In this document: in pieces, positions 27,409 to 36,243 of the stretch
How positions within the stretch are numbered: the first letter of the stretch is position 1
Layout of the letters: each line of letters begins with the position of its first letter
Source of the DNA: Chimaeribacter coloradensis
Lineage (GTDB): Bacteria > Pseudomonadota > Gammaproteobacteria > Enterobacterales > Enterobacteriaceae
Reading direction: 5' to 3'
NCBI RefSeq assembly: GCF_002858715.1
Contig: NZ_PJZH01000012.1
Location: 1 to 64,000 of the forward strand
Length of the DNA stretch: 64,000 bases
Translations under genes and position numbers: made by a program
Notes under the pieces: generated by a model
Databases searched by the model: none
What the model was told of the DNA's origin: nothing
The model's input: only the letters and a program-made list of their open reading frames with translations

Positions 27409-28506
27409 CTATTTCACCACTGACAGCGTCTCCGCACTGTGAACCGGTTTACCTTCCGCCAGACTGACGCCGTCCCGGCCGTGGCGTTTGACGTGGTAAA
27501 GGGCGCGGTCAGCGTTGCGCAACCAGACGTGAATGGTATCGGCGTCCCCGGCGGCGGCGATGCCGATGCTTACCGTGCAGCGGAAGCCCGTTGAGCCGGG
27601 CAGGCGGATGCCGGCGACCTTCTCCCGCAGTTTCTCCGCCAGCGCGAGGATGCGCCGGTCATCGGCGTTGCGCACAATCACGCCCAGCTCGTCACCGCCA
27701 AAGCGGGCGGGAATATCCTCCAGCCCGACCTCATTGCGCAACAGCGCCGAGATCTCCGCCAGCAGAAAATCCCCGGTCTCATGGCCGAAGGTGTCGTTGA
27801 CCTGCTTAAAGTGGTCAACGTCCAGCAGCATCAGGTAGGCCGCGCTCTCGCCGCGCCGGGTGCGCAGCAGCTCACTCTCCAGCCGCCGCTCAAACAGCCT
27901 GCGGTTAGGGATCTGGAGGCTGGGGTCCATCAGCGCGATCCGCTCCAGCTCGCGGTTTTTCTTACGCAGACTCAGCGTCAGGTGGTAGGAGACGGCGCTC
28001 AGCACCAGCATGTAGCAGGTGGCCAGCGGCAGGGTCAGCCAGACGGTGAGCGAACTGAACGCCAGATGCAGCGGCGTGCCGGCCGCCGTCCAGGCCAGCA
28101 AAAAGGCGGCGCAAAAGGCCATCAGCGCCGGTTTCAGCTGCGCCCAGCCCCCGGCTGCGTAACGGTCCGAGGCGAGCACGGCCATGATCACCAGCGAGGG
28201 CACCGGGCTAAGGCCCATCAGCGCCACCCAGACGCCGCCCAGGGCCGCATCCAGGGTCAGGTGGTGCCGCTCGCGGCCTATCGGGTCGGGGGCGATGCGC
28301 GCCAGCCGGTAGGCCGCATAGGGCCAGACAAAGGCATTCACTGCCAGCAGCGCGCTGAGGCCGGGCGCGCTCTTCGTCGCCAGCAGCACTGACAGGATCG
28401 GGATGAAACAGAGAAAGGTGCCCAGTTGCCGCATGATAAACATCCGGCGTACAAACCGGAGCGCGCGCAACGTCAGATGACTGTCATCGGGGGAGTAGTA
28501 GTTCAT
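27409..28506 (-). CDS. Membrane diguanylate cyclase, MASE2-GGDEF
   Basis: A 365-residue protein with an N-terminal MASE2 membrane sensor (about 15-175; signatures NAFVWPYAAYRLAR and HLTLDAALGGVWVALMG) followed by a GGDEF domain. The same architecture occurs in E. coli DgcC/AdrA. The active-site loop reads RFGGDELG at 268-275, so the usual Phe is Leu, while the catalytic Asp/Glu and DVDHFKQVNDTFGH are kept. The inhibitory RxxD motif before the loop is absent (GLED), so product feedback is unlikely. It is expected to make cyclic di-GMP at the inner membrane. The start at 28506 has a poor ribosome site. Confidence 0.87.
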   Translation of the reverse strand: MNYYSPDDSHLTLRALRFVRRMFIMRQLGTFLCFIPILSVLLATKSAPGLSALLAVNAFVWPYAAYRLARIAPDPIGRERHHLTLDAALGGVWVALMGLSPVPSLVIMAVLASDRYAAGGWAQLKPALMAFCAAFLLAWTAAGTPLHLAFSSLTVWLTLPLATCYMLVLSAVSYHLTLSLRKKNRELERIALMDPSLQIPNRRLFERRLESELLRTRRGESAAYLMLLDVDHFKQVNDTFGHETGDFLLAEISALLRNEVGLEDIPARFGGDELGVIVRNADDRRILALAEKLREKVAGIRLPGSTGFRCTVSIGIAAAGDADTIHVWLRNADRALYHVKRHGRDGVSLAEGKPVHSAETLSVVK

Positions 28507-28659
28507 GAGGGGCAACGTAACAGGGAGGTATGCGCCAGTTTACCGCTTTTCCGCGAAAAATCAGATCATAATTTGCAGGGGCGGGGGCCGGAACAGCAGC
28601 ACGGCGGGCGGGCTTTTTGCGCTTTTCGAAAAGGGCAAAGCGTGGTAAGCAGCCGTCAG

Positions 28660-28683
28660 AAAGGGCAGCCGCAGCCGCCCTTA
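28660..28683 (-). terminator. Weak hairpin after yfaZ
   Basis: On the minus strand AAGGGC(G)GC pairs with GC(T)GCCCTT, followed by TCTGAC. It is a modest structure 17 bp past the yfaZ stop. The rest of the gap to the cyclase gene shows nothing definite. Confidence 0.4.
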
Positions 28684-28699
28684 ACATAAGAAAAGCTTA

Positions 28700-29245
28700 T
28701 CAGAAACGCACAGACGCGCCAACGTAAGGGCCGTCGATCAGCACGTTGTCTTTACGGCCGTCTTTGTTGTCCAGCTCAAGGTACTGGTAACCCACGCGCA
28801 GGTTCAGCAGGGAGATCGGCGTGAAGCTCAGGCCGCCGGAGGCTTCCTGGTAGCTGTCAAGGCGGTCGGTGAAGGCTTCCGGCGCGTAGTAGTACTCGCC
28901 GTACAGGCCCCACATGTTGTTGAAGCTGTACTGGGCACCGGCACCCACGGCCACGGCAAAGCCGTCTTTACCGTCTTCCGGGTGGGCGAAGATCGCTTTT
29001 GCCGTCGGCGCAATGCGCAGCGGGCCGGCATCGATGTTGTAGCCCAGTGCCAGGCCGGAGGTGCTGCCGTCGTGGTCGCTGCGCAGCCAGTTGCCTTTCA
29101 GAAACAGGCCCGGGGAGGTGGTGCCGAGGCCCACGTTCAGGTTGGTATTGTGCTCACCCACATCCACACTGCCTTCAATCGCCTGCGCCGCACCGCTCAT
29201 CAGCACCAGACTCACCACACTCCCAGTAACAAGTTGCTTAAACAT
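28700..29245 (-). CDS. yfaZ: YfaZ-family outer-membrane protein
   Basis: A 181-residue exported protein with signal peptide MFKQLVTGSVVSLVLMSGAAQA cleaved before IEGSVDVG. The mature part alternates hydrophobic and polar residues in strands and ends YVGASVRF, with the aromatic C-terminus expected of an outer-membrane beta-barrel assembled by BAM. The length and the start of the mature region agree with E. coli YfaZ (180 aa). Its function is unknown; it may be a small porin-like protein. ATG at 29245 has GGAAG upstream. Confidence 0.87.
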   Translation of the reverse strand: MFKQLVTGSVVSLVLMSGAAQAIEGSVDVGEHNTNLNVGLGTTSPGLFLKGNWLRSDHDGSTSGLALGYNIDAGPLRIAPTAKAIFAHPEDGKDGFAVAVGAGAQYSFNNMWGLYGEYYYAPEAFTDRLDSYQEASGGLSFTPISLLNLRVGYQYLELDNKDGRKDNVLIDGPYVGASVRF

Positions 29246-29555
29246 CACTTCCACTCCATTAAGGACAATAAATTCGGCAAAAAGGGTAAACAGCCGGGGC
29301 GTATCAAACAACGTAATTCCGTAACATTTACGTAATAATATGTTTCATCAAGAGAAATTGCTATCAGTCCGGTGCTCTTTACACTTCTCGATAAAAACCT
29401 GCGGCATCTTTATAAATGAAAGCAAAAGTAACAAATTGATCCAGATCAATTTTTTATGCCTGCGCGCAACCCGGCAATCAACAGATATGCTTAACAGAGC
29501 GCCCCATTATTTTGGGATGCGCCTCCCCAAAACCTTTGAGAAGACAGGTGGTAAT
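29246..29555. promoter_or_regulatory. Divergent intergenic region, yfaZ and DUF1275 gene
   Basis: About 310 bp with locally low GC, especially 29330-29480, holding no convincing gene. It must contain promoters for both divergent genes. AT-rich stretches are present, but I cannot assign -35/-10 pairs with confidence. The rightward frame is open through this region to 29340, but without a ribosome site. Confidence 0.5.
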
Positions 29556-30287
29556 GTGCTGATAAAAAAGAAGCGTGTCAGGTCACACACGGAAGATCGC
29601 TATCTGGCGCTGGTACTGGCCACCACGGCGGGCATCCTGAATGCGATGGCACTCGGTGCCTTTGGTTTTTTCCCCTCCCACATGACCGGCAACGCCTCAC
29701 AGATTTCCAGTGAGGTGTCCAGTTCAGACATGAACGACCTGATCTTTCTGGCGGTGCTGATTACCGCCTTTGTGATCGGCTCGGCCAGCGCCCGTTTTGT
29801 GGTGGACACCGGCCTGAAGAAGAAAATACGGACGGTCTACTGCTTTATTATCCTGGCAGAAGGGGTGGCGCTGGCCCTGACCTCGATATTCGAGATGGTG
29901 CGCTACTCGCCGCACAATAACCGGGAGGTGCTGGTGCTGCTCGGCTTCCTGATGGGCATCCACAACTCTACCTCGACCCAGTTGTCGAATGGGCGGGTGA
30001 GATCGACCCACATCACCGGTACCCTGACGGACGCCGGGATCGCCCTCGGCTCGTTCCTCTCCTCCTTTATTACCCGCGCCGCGCCGGATGACCGCCGCCT
30101 CCATAAAAAGCAGCTCAACACCCACCTTACCACGGTGTTTTCGTTCCTCTCCGGCTGTATTGCCGGGCTGCTGCTGTTCAAGGAGTTCGGCTTTAACGCG
30201 ATGGTGATGCTGGGGATTTTCCTGGTGGTGGTGGCGATAGGCTCGCTGGTGGATACGCTGCGCACCGCGCGTAAGGTGCTCTATTGA
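29556..30287 (+). CDS. DUF1275 membrane protein (YoaK-like)
   Basis: A 243-residue inner-membrane protein of the DUF1275 family with about six helices. Signatures are AGILNAMALGAFGFFPSHMTGNA and GIHNSTSTQLSNGRVRSTHITGTLTD. The biochemical function is unknown. Start choice is uncertain: GTG at 29556 has AGGTGG only 4 nt upstream and yields a sensible length. ATG codons at 29487 and 29517 lack ribosome sites and add residues outside the domain. The gene ends at a strong bidirectional terminator. Confidence 0.82.
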   Translation: MLIKKKRVRSHTEDRYLALVLATTAGILNAMALGAFGFFPSHMTGNASQISSEVSSSDMNDLIFLAVLITAFVIGSASARFVVDTGLKKKIRTVYCFIILAEGVALALTSIFEMVRYSPHNNREVLVLLGFLMGIHNSTSTQLSNGRVRSTHITGTLTDAGIALGSFLSSFITRAAPDDRRLHKKQLNTHLTTVFSFLSGCIAGLLLFKEFGFNAMVMLGIFLVVVAIGSLVDTLRTARKVLY

Positions 30288-30312
30288 CCGCTGAGAGGCG
30301 ATAGACCAAAAC

Positions 30313-30338
30313 AAAAGCCGCCCGCGGGCGGCTTTTTT
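30313..30338. terminator. Bidirectional terminator between the DUF1275 gene and malY
   Basis: The perfect palindrome AAAAGCCGCCCG/CGGGCGGCTTTT (30313-30324 with 30325-30336), flanked by A and T runs, serves both convergent genes. Confidence 0.88.
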
Positions 30339-30352
30339 GTGGGCGCGGCCAG

Positions 30353-31537
30353 TCAGCCTGCCGCCGCGTGCAGCGTGGTAAGGGCGTTAATCAGCGCTGT
30401 CAGCCCGGCATCCAGTTTGCTGCGCGGGCAGCCGACGTTCAGCCGCAGGAAACCGGCCCCCGCCGCGCCGTAGGTGGTGCCGGGCATGATGGCGACGCGT
30501 TCCTGCTCAATCAACACCTGCTGAAGCGCCTGATCATCCAGTGCCAGCGGGCGCAGATCGATCCAGGCGAGATAGGTTGCCTCCGGCGGCTGCCAGTTCA
30601 GCACCGGGAAGGCGTGGTTAAGCCGCGCTGCCACGTGGTGCAGGTTCGCCTCCAGATAACGGCGCAGGGCATCGAGCCACGGCGCGCCCTCGCGATAGGC
30701 GGCAATGTGCGCCGCCAGCGACAGCACCGCAGGGGAGGAGAGGCCGTCACGCCCCTTGAGGTGAGCGAGGTAAGCTTCGCGCGTGACGTTGTCACTGATG
30801 AAACCGTACGCCCCGGTGAGGGCCGGAATATTGAACGACTTGGACGCCGAAGTCAGCAGCGCCCAGGGCGCACGCGCCACCTGCGGCCACGGCGTATGGC
30901 GCGCCGCGCCCCAGACCATGTCCATATGGATCTCATCGCTGATCACCCGCACGCCATGGCGCGCACACATCTCCGCCATCTGCTGCAGCTCCGCCGCCTG
31001 CCAGACTTTGCCGGTAGGGTTATGCGGGCTGCACAGCAGCAGGATCTTGCTCTCCGGCCGTGCCAGCAGCGCCTCCAGCGCCGCCATATCACAACGCCAG
31101 GTGACGTTGTCACGCAGCAGCGGGCAGGCCAGCACCTGCCGCTGGTTGCCTTCAATCGCTTTATAGAAGGCGTCATAAGCGGGGGTATGCATCACTACCG
31201 CCTCACCGGGCACTGACCAGAGCCGGATCAGCTCTGACACCATATAGATCACCGATGGGCCATACACGGCGGTGTGCGTATCAATCTCAGCCGCAAACCG
31301 CGTCTGGTACCAGTGGCGCAGCGCGCCGAGAAAATCCTCATGCTGCCAGCGGCTGTAGCCCAGCACGCCGTGGGTGAGCCGCTGTTGCAGCGCCGCCAGC
31401 ACACAGGGCGCGGTGGCGAAATCCATGTCCGAGATGGTGAACGGCAGCAGGTCAGCGTGGCCGAAGCGGTCAGCGACGAAATCCCATTGGGTGCACCAGG
31501 TGTTGTGCCGGTCAACCGGGGTGGAAAAATCAAACAT
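30353..31537 (-). CDS. malY: PLP-dependent beta-cystathionase MalY
   Basis: Fold-type I PLP enzyme with C-S lyase activity. In E. coli it also represses the maltose activator MalT by direct binding. The 394 residues are nearly colinear with E. coli MalY (390), including PFTISDMDFATAPC, GPSVIYMVSELIR, HNPTGKVW, VISDEIHMDMVW and the PLP lysine in SASKSFNIP. It follows malX by 41 bp in malXY. Whether it still binds MalT here cannot be told. Confidence 0.95.
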   Translation of the reverse strand: MFDFSTPVDRHNTWCTQWDFVADRFGHADLLPFTISDMDFATAPCVLAALQQRLTHGVLGYSRWQHEDFLGALRHWYQTRFAAEIDTHTAVYGPSVIYMVSELIRLWSVPGEAVVMHTPAYDAFYKAIEGNQRQVLACPLLRDNVTWRCDMAALEALLARPESKILLLCSPHNPTGKVWQAAELQQMAEMCARHGVRVISDEIHMDMVWGAARHTPWPQVARAPWALLTSASKSFNIPALTGAYGFISDNVTREAYLAHLKGRDGLSSPAVLSLAAHIAAYREGAPWLDALRRYLEANLHHVAARLNHAFPVLNWQPPEATYLAWIDLRPLALDDQALQQVLIEQERVAIMPGTTYGAAGAGFLRLNVGCPRSKLDAGLTALINALTTLHAAAG

Positions 31538-31578
31538 ACAGGGGTTCCTGAAAAGGGCGGCCGCGCCGCCCGGTTACG

Positions 31579-33189
31579 TTACGCTGTCACTAAATCCGCC
31601 TGCCGTGCTGCGGCGATCAGCGTGTCCAGTTCATCTTTGACGGACTGCACCTGCGGGCCGATCACCACCTGCAGGTTGTGCTCGTTCAGGTGCACCACGC
31701 CGATTGCCCGCAACGCCTTCAGCGCCGCGTCATCCACGGCCGCCATCTCCTGTACTGACAGGCGCAGGCGGGTGATGCAGTTATCCAGCGAGATGATGTT
31801 CCCTGCGCCGCCGAGTGCCGCCAGGATCGCCGGGGTGTTGTAGCCCGACTTGCCGCCGCCGGTGACCGGCGCAGCCGTGGCGATCTCCGCGCTCTCCGGC
31901 TCGCGGCCGGGGGTGTTGAGGTTGAAGCGCAAAATGGCGAAACGGAACAGCCCGTAATAGACCGCGAACCACACCGCGGCCACCACCGGCACCCAGTACC
32001 ATTTGGTGGCGGTGCCGTGCAGGATGCCGAACACCACGAAGTCAATCAGGTTGCCGTCGGTGTTGCCGATGGTGACGCCCAGCACTGCCATCATGGTAAA
32101 GCCCAGCCCGGTGAGCAGCGCGTGGATCAGGTAGAGCAGCGGCGCAACAAACAGGAACAGGAACTCAATCGGCTCGGTGGTGCCGCCAATCACGCAGGCG
32201 ACCACGCCGGAGATCAGCAGCCCTTTCACCTTGTGGCGGTTGCCGGGGCGCGCGCAGTGGTACATCGCCAGCGCCGCGCCCGGCAGCCCGCCGAGGAACG
32301 CCGGCATCTTGCCCTGCGACAGGAAGCGGGTGGCGCTGTTGGCAAAGCCGTGGGTTTCCGGGCAGGAGAGTTGCGCCTGGAAGATGGTCAGCGCGCCGCT
32401 CACCGGCTGGCCGCACACGTCCAGCGTGCCGCCCGCCTCGGTGAAGCGGATCAGCGCCACCAGAATATGGTGCAGGCCAAACGGCAGCAGCAGGCGTTCG
32501 CCGCTGCCGAAAATCATCGGCCCGAAGATCCCGGCCCCGCTGATCATCCGCCCCAGCGCACTGATTCCGGCGGCGAACCACGGCCAGACCAGCGGCACCA
32601 GCAGCCCAATGATGCCCAGCACCACGGTGGTGACGATCGGCACAAAGCGCGTGCCGCCGAAGAAGGCCAGCGCATCCGGCAGCCGGATGGTGTGGAAGCG
32701 CGTATGCAGCAGGTAGACCAGCACCCCGACAATCACCGCGCCGAGGATCCCGGTATCAATCGAGGTGATCCCCAGGATCATCTGGATGTTGTTGGCTTTC
32801 AGCACCAGCGGGTCGCTGGTCGGCAGCACGCCGCTGGCGGTGAGGTAGAAATTGGTGGCGAGGTTCATCACCGCAAAACCGACAAAGCCGGAGAAGGCCG
32901 CCACGCCTTTGTTGTCCCGCGCCATGCCGAGCGGAATAGCGATGGCGAACATCACCGGCAGGAAGCTGAAGGCGAACGAGCCGACCTTGCTCATCCAGGT
33001 GAACAGCAACTGGAACAGCGGGTGGCCCAGCGCGGGCAGCAGGGCGATCACGTCACGGCTGCTCAGGGAGCTGCCGATGCCGAGCAGGATGCCGCAGAAC
33101 GAGAGCAGGGCAACCGGCAGCATAAAGGTTTTGCCGAGGCTCTGGAAAAACTCCCAGAGGGTAATTTTTGGCCGGGCAGGAACAGACAT
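31579..33189 (-). CDS. malX: PTS EIICB component MalX
   Basis: Glucose-family PTS permease with membrane EIIC and cytoplasmic EIIB domains. The 536 residues begin with about ten membrane helices (ISGAGIFGPMIFGSGERLLLPFGLHH and GGTTEPIEFLF are EIIC hallmarks). They then carry an EIIB domain with the phosphorylated Cys in LDNCITRLRLSV. E. coli MalX is 530 residues and transports glucose and maltose weakly; its true substrate is uncertain. It is the first gene of malXY, 75 bp from the MalI operator. Confidence 0.95.
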   Translation of the reverse strand: MSVPARPKITLWEFFQSLGKTFMLPVALLSFCGILLGIGSSLSSRDVIALLPALGHPLFQLLFTWMSKVGSFAFSFLPVMFAIAIPLGMARDNKGVAAFSGFVGFAVMNLATNFYLTASGVLPTSDPLVLKANNIQMILGITSIDTGILGAVIVGVLVYLLHTRFHTIRLPDALAFFGGTRFVPIVTTVVLGIIGLLVPLVWPWFAAGISALGRMISGAGIFGPMIFGSGERLLLPFGLHHILVALIRFTEAGGTLDVCGQPVSGALTIFQAQLSCPETHGFANSATRFLSQGKMPAFLGGLPGAALAMYHCARPGNRHKVKGLLISGVVACVIGGTTEPIEFLFLFVAPLLYLIHALLTGLGFTMMAVLGVTIGNTDGNLIDFVVFGILHGTATKWYWVPVVAAVWFAVYYGLFRFAILRFNLNTPGREPESAEIATAAPVTGGGKSGYNTPAILAALGGAGNIISLDNCITRLRLSVQEMAAVDDAALKALRAIGVVHLNEHNLQVVIGPQVQSVKDELDTLIAAARQADLVTA

Positions 33190-33263
33190 ACAGGCTCCTT
33201 GTTAATATCAGGTAAACCGGGAAGTAAAGTGGATAAAATGCTGGGTTAAATCAGGTAAAATAA

Positions 33264-33279
33264 GATAAAACGTTTTATC
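33264..33279. promoter_or_regulatory. MalI operator
   Basis: The perfect 16-bp palindrome GATAAAACGTTTTATC is, as I remember it, identical to the E. coli MalI binding site. It lies between divergent malXY (75 bp) and malI (146 bp), so one site may serve repression of malXY and autoregulation. I find no second copy. Confidence 0.9.
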
Positions 33280-33424
33280 AGTTTGATCTGCGCAGCCGGT
33301 CACAGTTGTTCAGCGCCGCCTGCACCTTTCCGGCCGCGGCAGTGGCCCGGCAAAAAAAGGGCGGGCAGGGTACACTGTGGGCTTTCTGTTTGATTTTTCG
33401 CGCGTTGCGGGAGGGCGAAAGCGT

Positions 33425-34456
33425 ATGACGCCAAAGAAGATCACCATCAATGATGTGGCTGACCACGCCGGGGTCTCGGTAACCACGGTATCGCTGGTGG
33501 TGAGCGGCAAAGGGCGGATTTCACCGCAGACCACGGCACGGGTACAGCAGGCGATCCAGGCGCTGGGCTATGTGCCGAACCGGCAGGCGGTGACGCTGCG
33601 CAGCGGCCGTTCCGGCGTGGTCGGGCTGATTGTGCGGGACGTCTGCGACCCGTTTTATGCCGAGGTGACGGCCGGGCTGAGCGAAGCGCTGGAGGCACAG
33701 GGGCGCATCCTGTTCCTGACCCAGAGCGGCGCAGAGGGCCGGGGCACCCTGCGGGCGGCAGAGAGCCTGCTGACCCAGGGGGTAGACGGCATCGTGCTGG
33801 CGGGGAACCTGCTGCACGGGCTGGAGGTGCGCCAGCGGGCCGCCGCGGCCGGGGTGCCGCTGGTGTGCGCGGCGCGCGCCAACGCGCTGGAGGGGATGGA
33901 TCTGGTGCGGCCGGACAACCAGCTCGCTGCGCGGCTGGCAACCGGGCACCTGGTCAGCGAAGGGCACAAGCAGATTGCCTACGTCGGCGGGGCGGGCGGC
34001 TCCCTGACGCGTGCCGAGCGGCTGGGCGGCTTCTGCGCCACCCTGCTGCACCACGGGCTGCCGTTCCGCCCGGAGTGGATCATCGAAAGTGAGGCGTACC
34101 GGCACGGCATGGCGGCGAAAACCGAGGCGCTGTTACGCCGCTACCCGCAGATCACCGCGCTGGTCTGCCATGACGCCTCCGTGACGCTGGGGGCCTATTT
34201 CGGCGTGCTGAATGCCGGGCGCAGCGTGGGCGGGCAGGCACTGGAGGGGCTGTACTCCCAGCGGGTGGCGCTGGCGGGGTTCGGCGAGGGGGCAGATGCA
34301 GCACTGGCCGAACTGCCGCTGACGCTGGTCTCCGCCGCCGGGCGCGACGTGGGGCGCAGCGCCGCAGAGCGGCTGCTCCAGCGCATTGAGGCACCCGACG
34401 CCACGCCGCAGCAGTGGGTGGTCGCGCCGGAACTGATCGCCCGGCCCCCCACCTGA
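33425..34456 (+). CDS. malI: LacI-family repressor MalI
   Basis: Repressor of malXY. The 343 residues start with a LacI-type helix-turn-helix (KITINDVADHAGVSVTTVSLVVSGKGRIS) and the hinge QAIQALGYVPNRQAVTLRSGRS, followed by a periplasmic-binding-protein-like effector domain. The recognition region, divergent position and the perfect MalI operator fix the assignment. The inducer is unknown. The start at 33425 has GGGAGGG 9 nt upstream; 16 upstream codons are open but unsupported. Confidence 0.94.
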   Translation: MTPKKITINDVADHAGVSVTTVSLVVSGKGRISPQTTARVQQAIQALGYVPNRQAVTLRSGRSGVVGLIVRDVCDPFYAEVTAGLSEALEAQGRILFLTQSGAEGRGTLRAAESLLTQGVDGIVLAGNLLHGLEVRQRAAAAGVPLVCAARANALEGMDLVRPDNQLAARLATGHLVSEGHKQIAYVGGAGGSLTRAERLGGFCATLLHHGLPFRPEWIIESEAYRHGMAAKTEALLRRYPQITALVCHDASVTLGAYFGVLNAGRSVGGQALEGLYSQRVALAGFGEGADAALAELPLTLVSAAGRDVGRSAAERLLQRIEAPDATPQQWVVAPELIARPPT

Positions 34457-34494
34457 TGCACAGGCATTGACCGCAGGCATAAAAACGCAGGCAT

Positions 34495-34519
34495 AAAAAA
34501 ACCGGCCCAGAGGCCGGTT
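34495..34519 (-). terminator. Terminator of ydgA
   Basis: On the minus strand, stem AACCGGCC/GGCCGGTT (34512-34519 with 34500-34507, loop TCTG) is followed by six T residues. On the plus strand it lies 44 bp past malI but has no T-run there. Confidence 0.82.
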
Positions 34520-34538
34520 GGTCAGCGTAATGTCACGA

Positions 34539-36101
34539 TTATTGTGCCGGAGCCGGAGCCGGAGCCGGGACAGGGGCCAGCGGGGCAGGCGGTACCGCCG
34601 GGGCGGCCCCGGGTGCCGGGGCGACGTCAGCCGGGCCGCCAAAGATGCCGAACAGGCCGGCAAACTGTTGCAGCGTCATCTTCTGGCCGTTCAGGTCAAC
34701 GATGTTGTCAGCAAAGTGGAAGCGGGTGGTGATGGTGTCATCCTTGACCGTGGTCAGTTTGAACATCTGGCCCATCGCCGCCAGCCCTTGTACCTGCTGT
34801 TTCGCCAGCTTCTCCGCGTCCGCCTCGCTGTAGCCCTGCATCTTACCGATCTGCGTCGCCATCTGGGTGGCCATCGGCATCGGGATAGTCAGGGTGGCAT
34901 CCAGGTTATGCACCAGCTGCGAGATCAGCTGGTCCTGCGTCTGGGCGGCAGGCTGCCCGGCGGCCGGGGCGCTGAAGTCCAGATTCAGGGTAAAGGTGCT
35001 TTCACCGGCGCTGTTTTTCCAGCTCAGCGGGCTGACGCTGATGCTCGGGCTGCCCTTCAGCAGCAGCGGCAGGTTCTGGCTGAACAGGGCTGCCGCCTGC
35101 GCCTGATAGACTGCCGGGTCGAGCTGCTCGCCCTGCTGCACCAGCTGCATCGCCTGCTGGTTATAGCTGTCGGAGAATTGCTTCAGCGCGGCGCTGTCGA
35201 GCTTGTCGAGTTTCACCGTCAGCTTGCCGGCCCCGAGATCCGCCCCCTGCACCTTCAGCGCGCCGAGGCTGTAGTCCAGCTGGCCGTGGATGGTGTTGGC
35301 CTGCTCGCCGAAGTTGCTGTTAAGGCGCACATCCTCCAGGGTGGCAGCATCTTTGCCCTCTACGTTGAAGATCACCTGCCTGGCGGTGAGGTGCTGTTCG
35401 CCGAGGCCGATCTGCACGCTGCCTTTGCGGGTGTTGCCATGGGCATCCACACCGGAGAGGGTAATTTTCTCCAGCTGGCCGAACTGGTTGCGCGAGGTCA
35501 GGGCGATGCTGTCGCTGTTGGCGCTGACACTCGCCTGGTCGCCGTCACGGGAGATTGCCGCATTCACCGTGGCCCCGGAGAATTGCAGGCGGGTGGCGTT
35601 GTTCTGGTAGTCGATCGGCACCAGGGTGATGGCGGAGTCGGTGTCGCCGCTGTAGGCGATGCGCGTCTCGGCCGTCGCCGGGGAGACGCCCTTGGTCATC
35701 TCAAACAGCCCCTTCACCGCCGGGGTGTTGGCCAGCTCGCTGTGTACCGAGGCCATCGACGGGATCAGGTTAAATTTCTTCAGCTGTGCCAGCGGGAAGG
35801 GGCCGTGGTCGATGGTTTCATTGAACGCCACCTCTTCGCCCGGTTTCAGGGCGGTTTCACCCTTCGCGGCCGGGTCTGCCTGGAGCACAAAGCGCGCGCG
35901 GCTGCTGAACAGGTGGCGCTGGTAATCCTGGTAGACCAGCCGCACGCCCGCCTGCGGGTACTGCGAGGCGATCTGGCCGTTGGCCTGCGCCACGATCTCA
36001 TCGATACGCTGCTCGAACTGTTTGCCGGTATACCAGGCCGCGCCGGTCCAGGCGGCACCCAGCACCACAATCACACTCACGGCAATTAACGATTTTTTCA
36101 T
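34539..36101 (-). CDS. ydgA: YdgA-family protein (DUF945)
   Basis: A 520-residue protein with an N-terminal membrane helix/uncleaved signal (MKKSLIAVSVIVVLGAAWTG) and a large periplasmic DUF945 region, beginning KQFEQRIDEIVAQAN. Its function is unknown; family members sit in the inner membrane facing the periplasm and affect the envelope and motility in some species. E. coli YdgA is 502 residues. The extra length is mostly a C-terminal run of Pro and Ala (about 494-520). It lies between malI and manA, as in E. coli. Start MKKSL at 36101; upstream open codons lack support. Confidence 0.92.
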   Translation of the reverse strand: MKKSLIAVSVIVVLGAAWTGAAWYTGKQFEQRIDEIVAQANGQIASQYPQAGVRLVYQDYQRHLFSSRARFVLQADPAAKGETALKPGEEVAFNETIDHGPFPLAQLKKFNLIPSMASVHSELANTPAVKGLFEMTKGVSPATAETRIAYSGDTDSAITLVPIDYQNNATRLQFSGATVNAAISRDGDQASVSANSDSIALTSRNQFGQLEKITLSGVDAHGNTRKGSVQIGLGEQHLTARQVIFNVEGKDAATLEDVRLNSNFGEQANTIHGQLDYSLGALKVQGADLGAGKLTVKLDKLDSAALKQFSDSYNQQAMQLVQQGEQLDPAVYQAQAAALFSQNLPLLLKGSPSISVSPLSWKNSAGESTFTLNLDFSAPAAGQPAAQTQDQLISQLVHNLDATLTIPMPMATQMATQIGKMQGYSEADAEKLAKQQVQGLAAMGQMFKLTTVKDDTITTRFHFADNIVDLNGQKMTLQQFAGLFGIFGGPADVAPAPGAAPAVPPAPLAPVPAPAPAPAQ

Positions 36102-36163
36102 AATCCGCTCATCCTTTTTTGGGCACGGAAAAGGTCCGTGCAAAATGTCCACGCGCCGTCGGC

Positions 36164-36190
36164 AAAAAAAAACGCCCGCAGGCGTTTTTT
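36164..36190 (-). terminator. Terminator of manA
   Basis: On the minus strand, stem AAAAAACGCC/GGCGTTTTTT with a 4-nt loop (36171-36186) and a run of T residues follows the manA stop by about 55 bp. Confidence 0.85.
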
Positions 36191-36243
36191 CTCAACTGGC
36201 CGGCCCCAGTTTAGCAAGAAACCGGGCAGGGCGTCGGCGGGAA

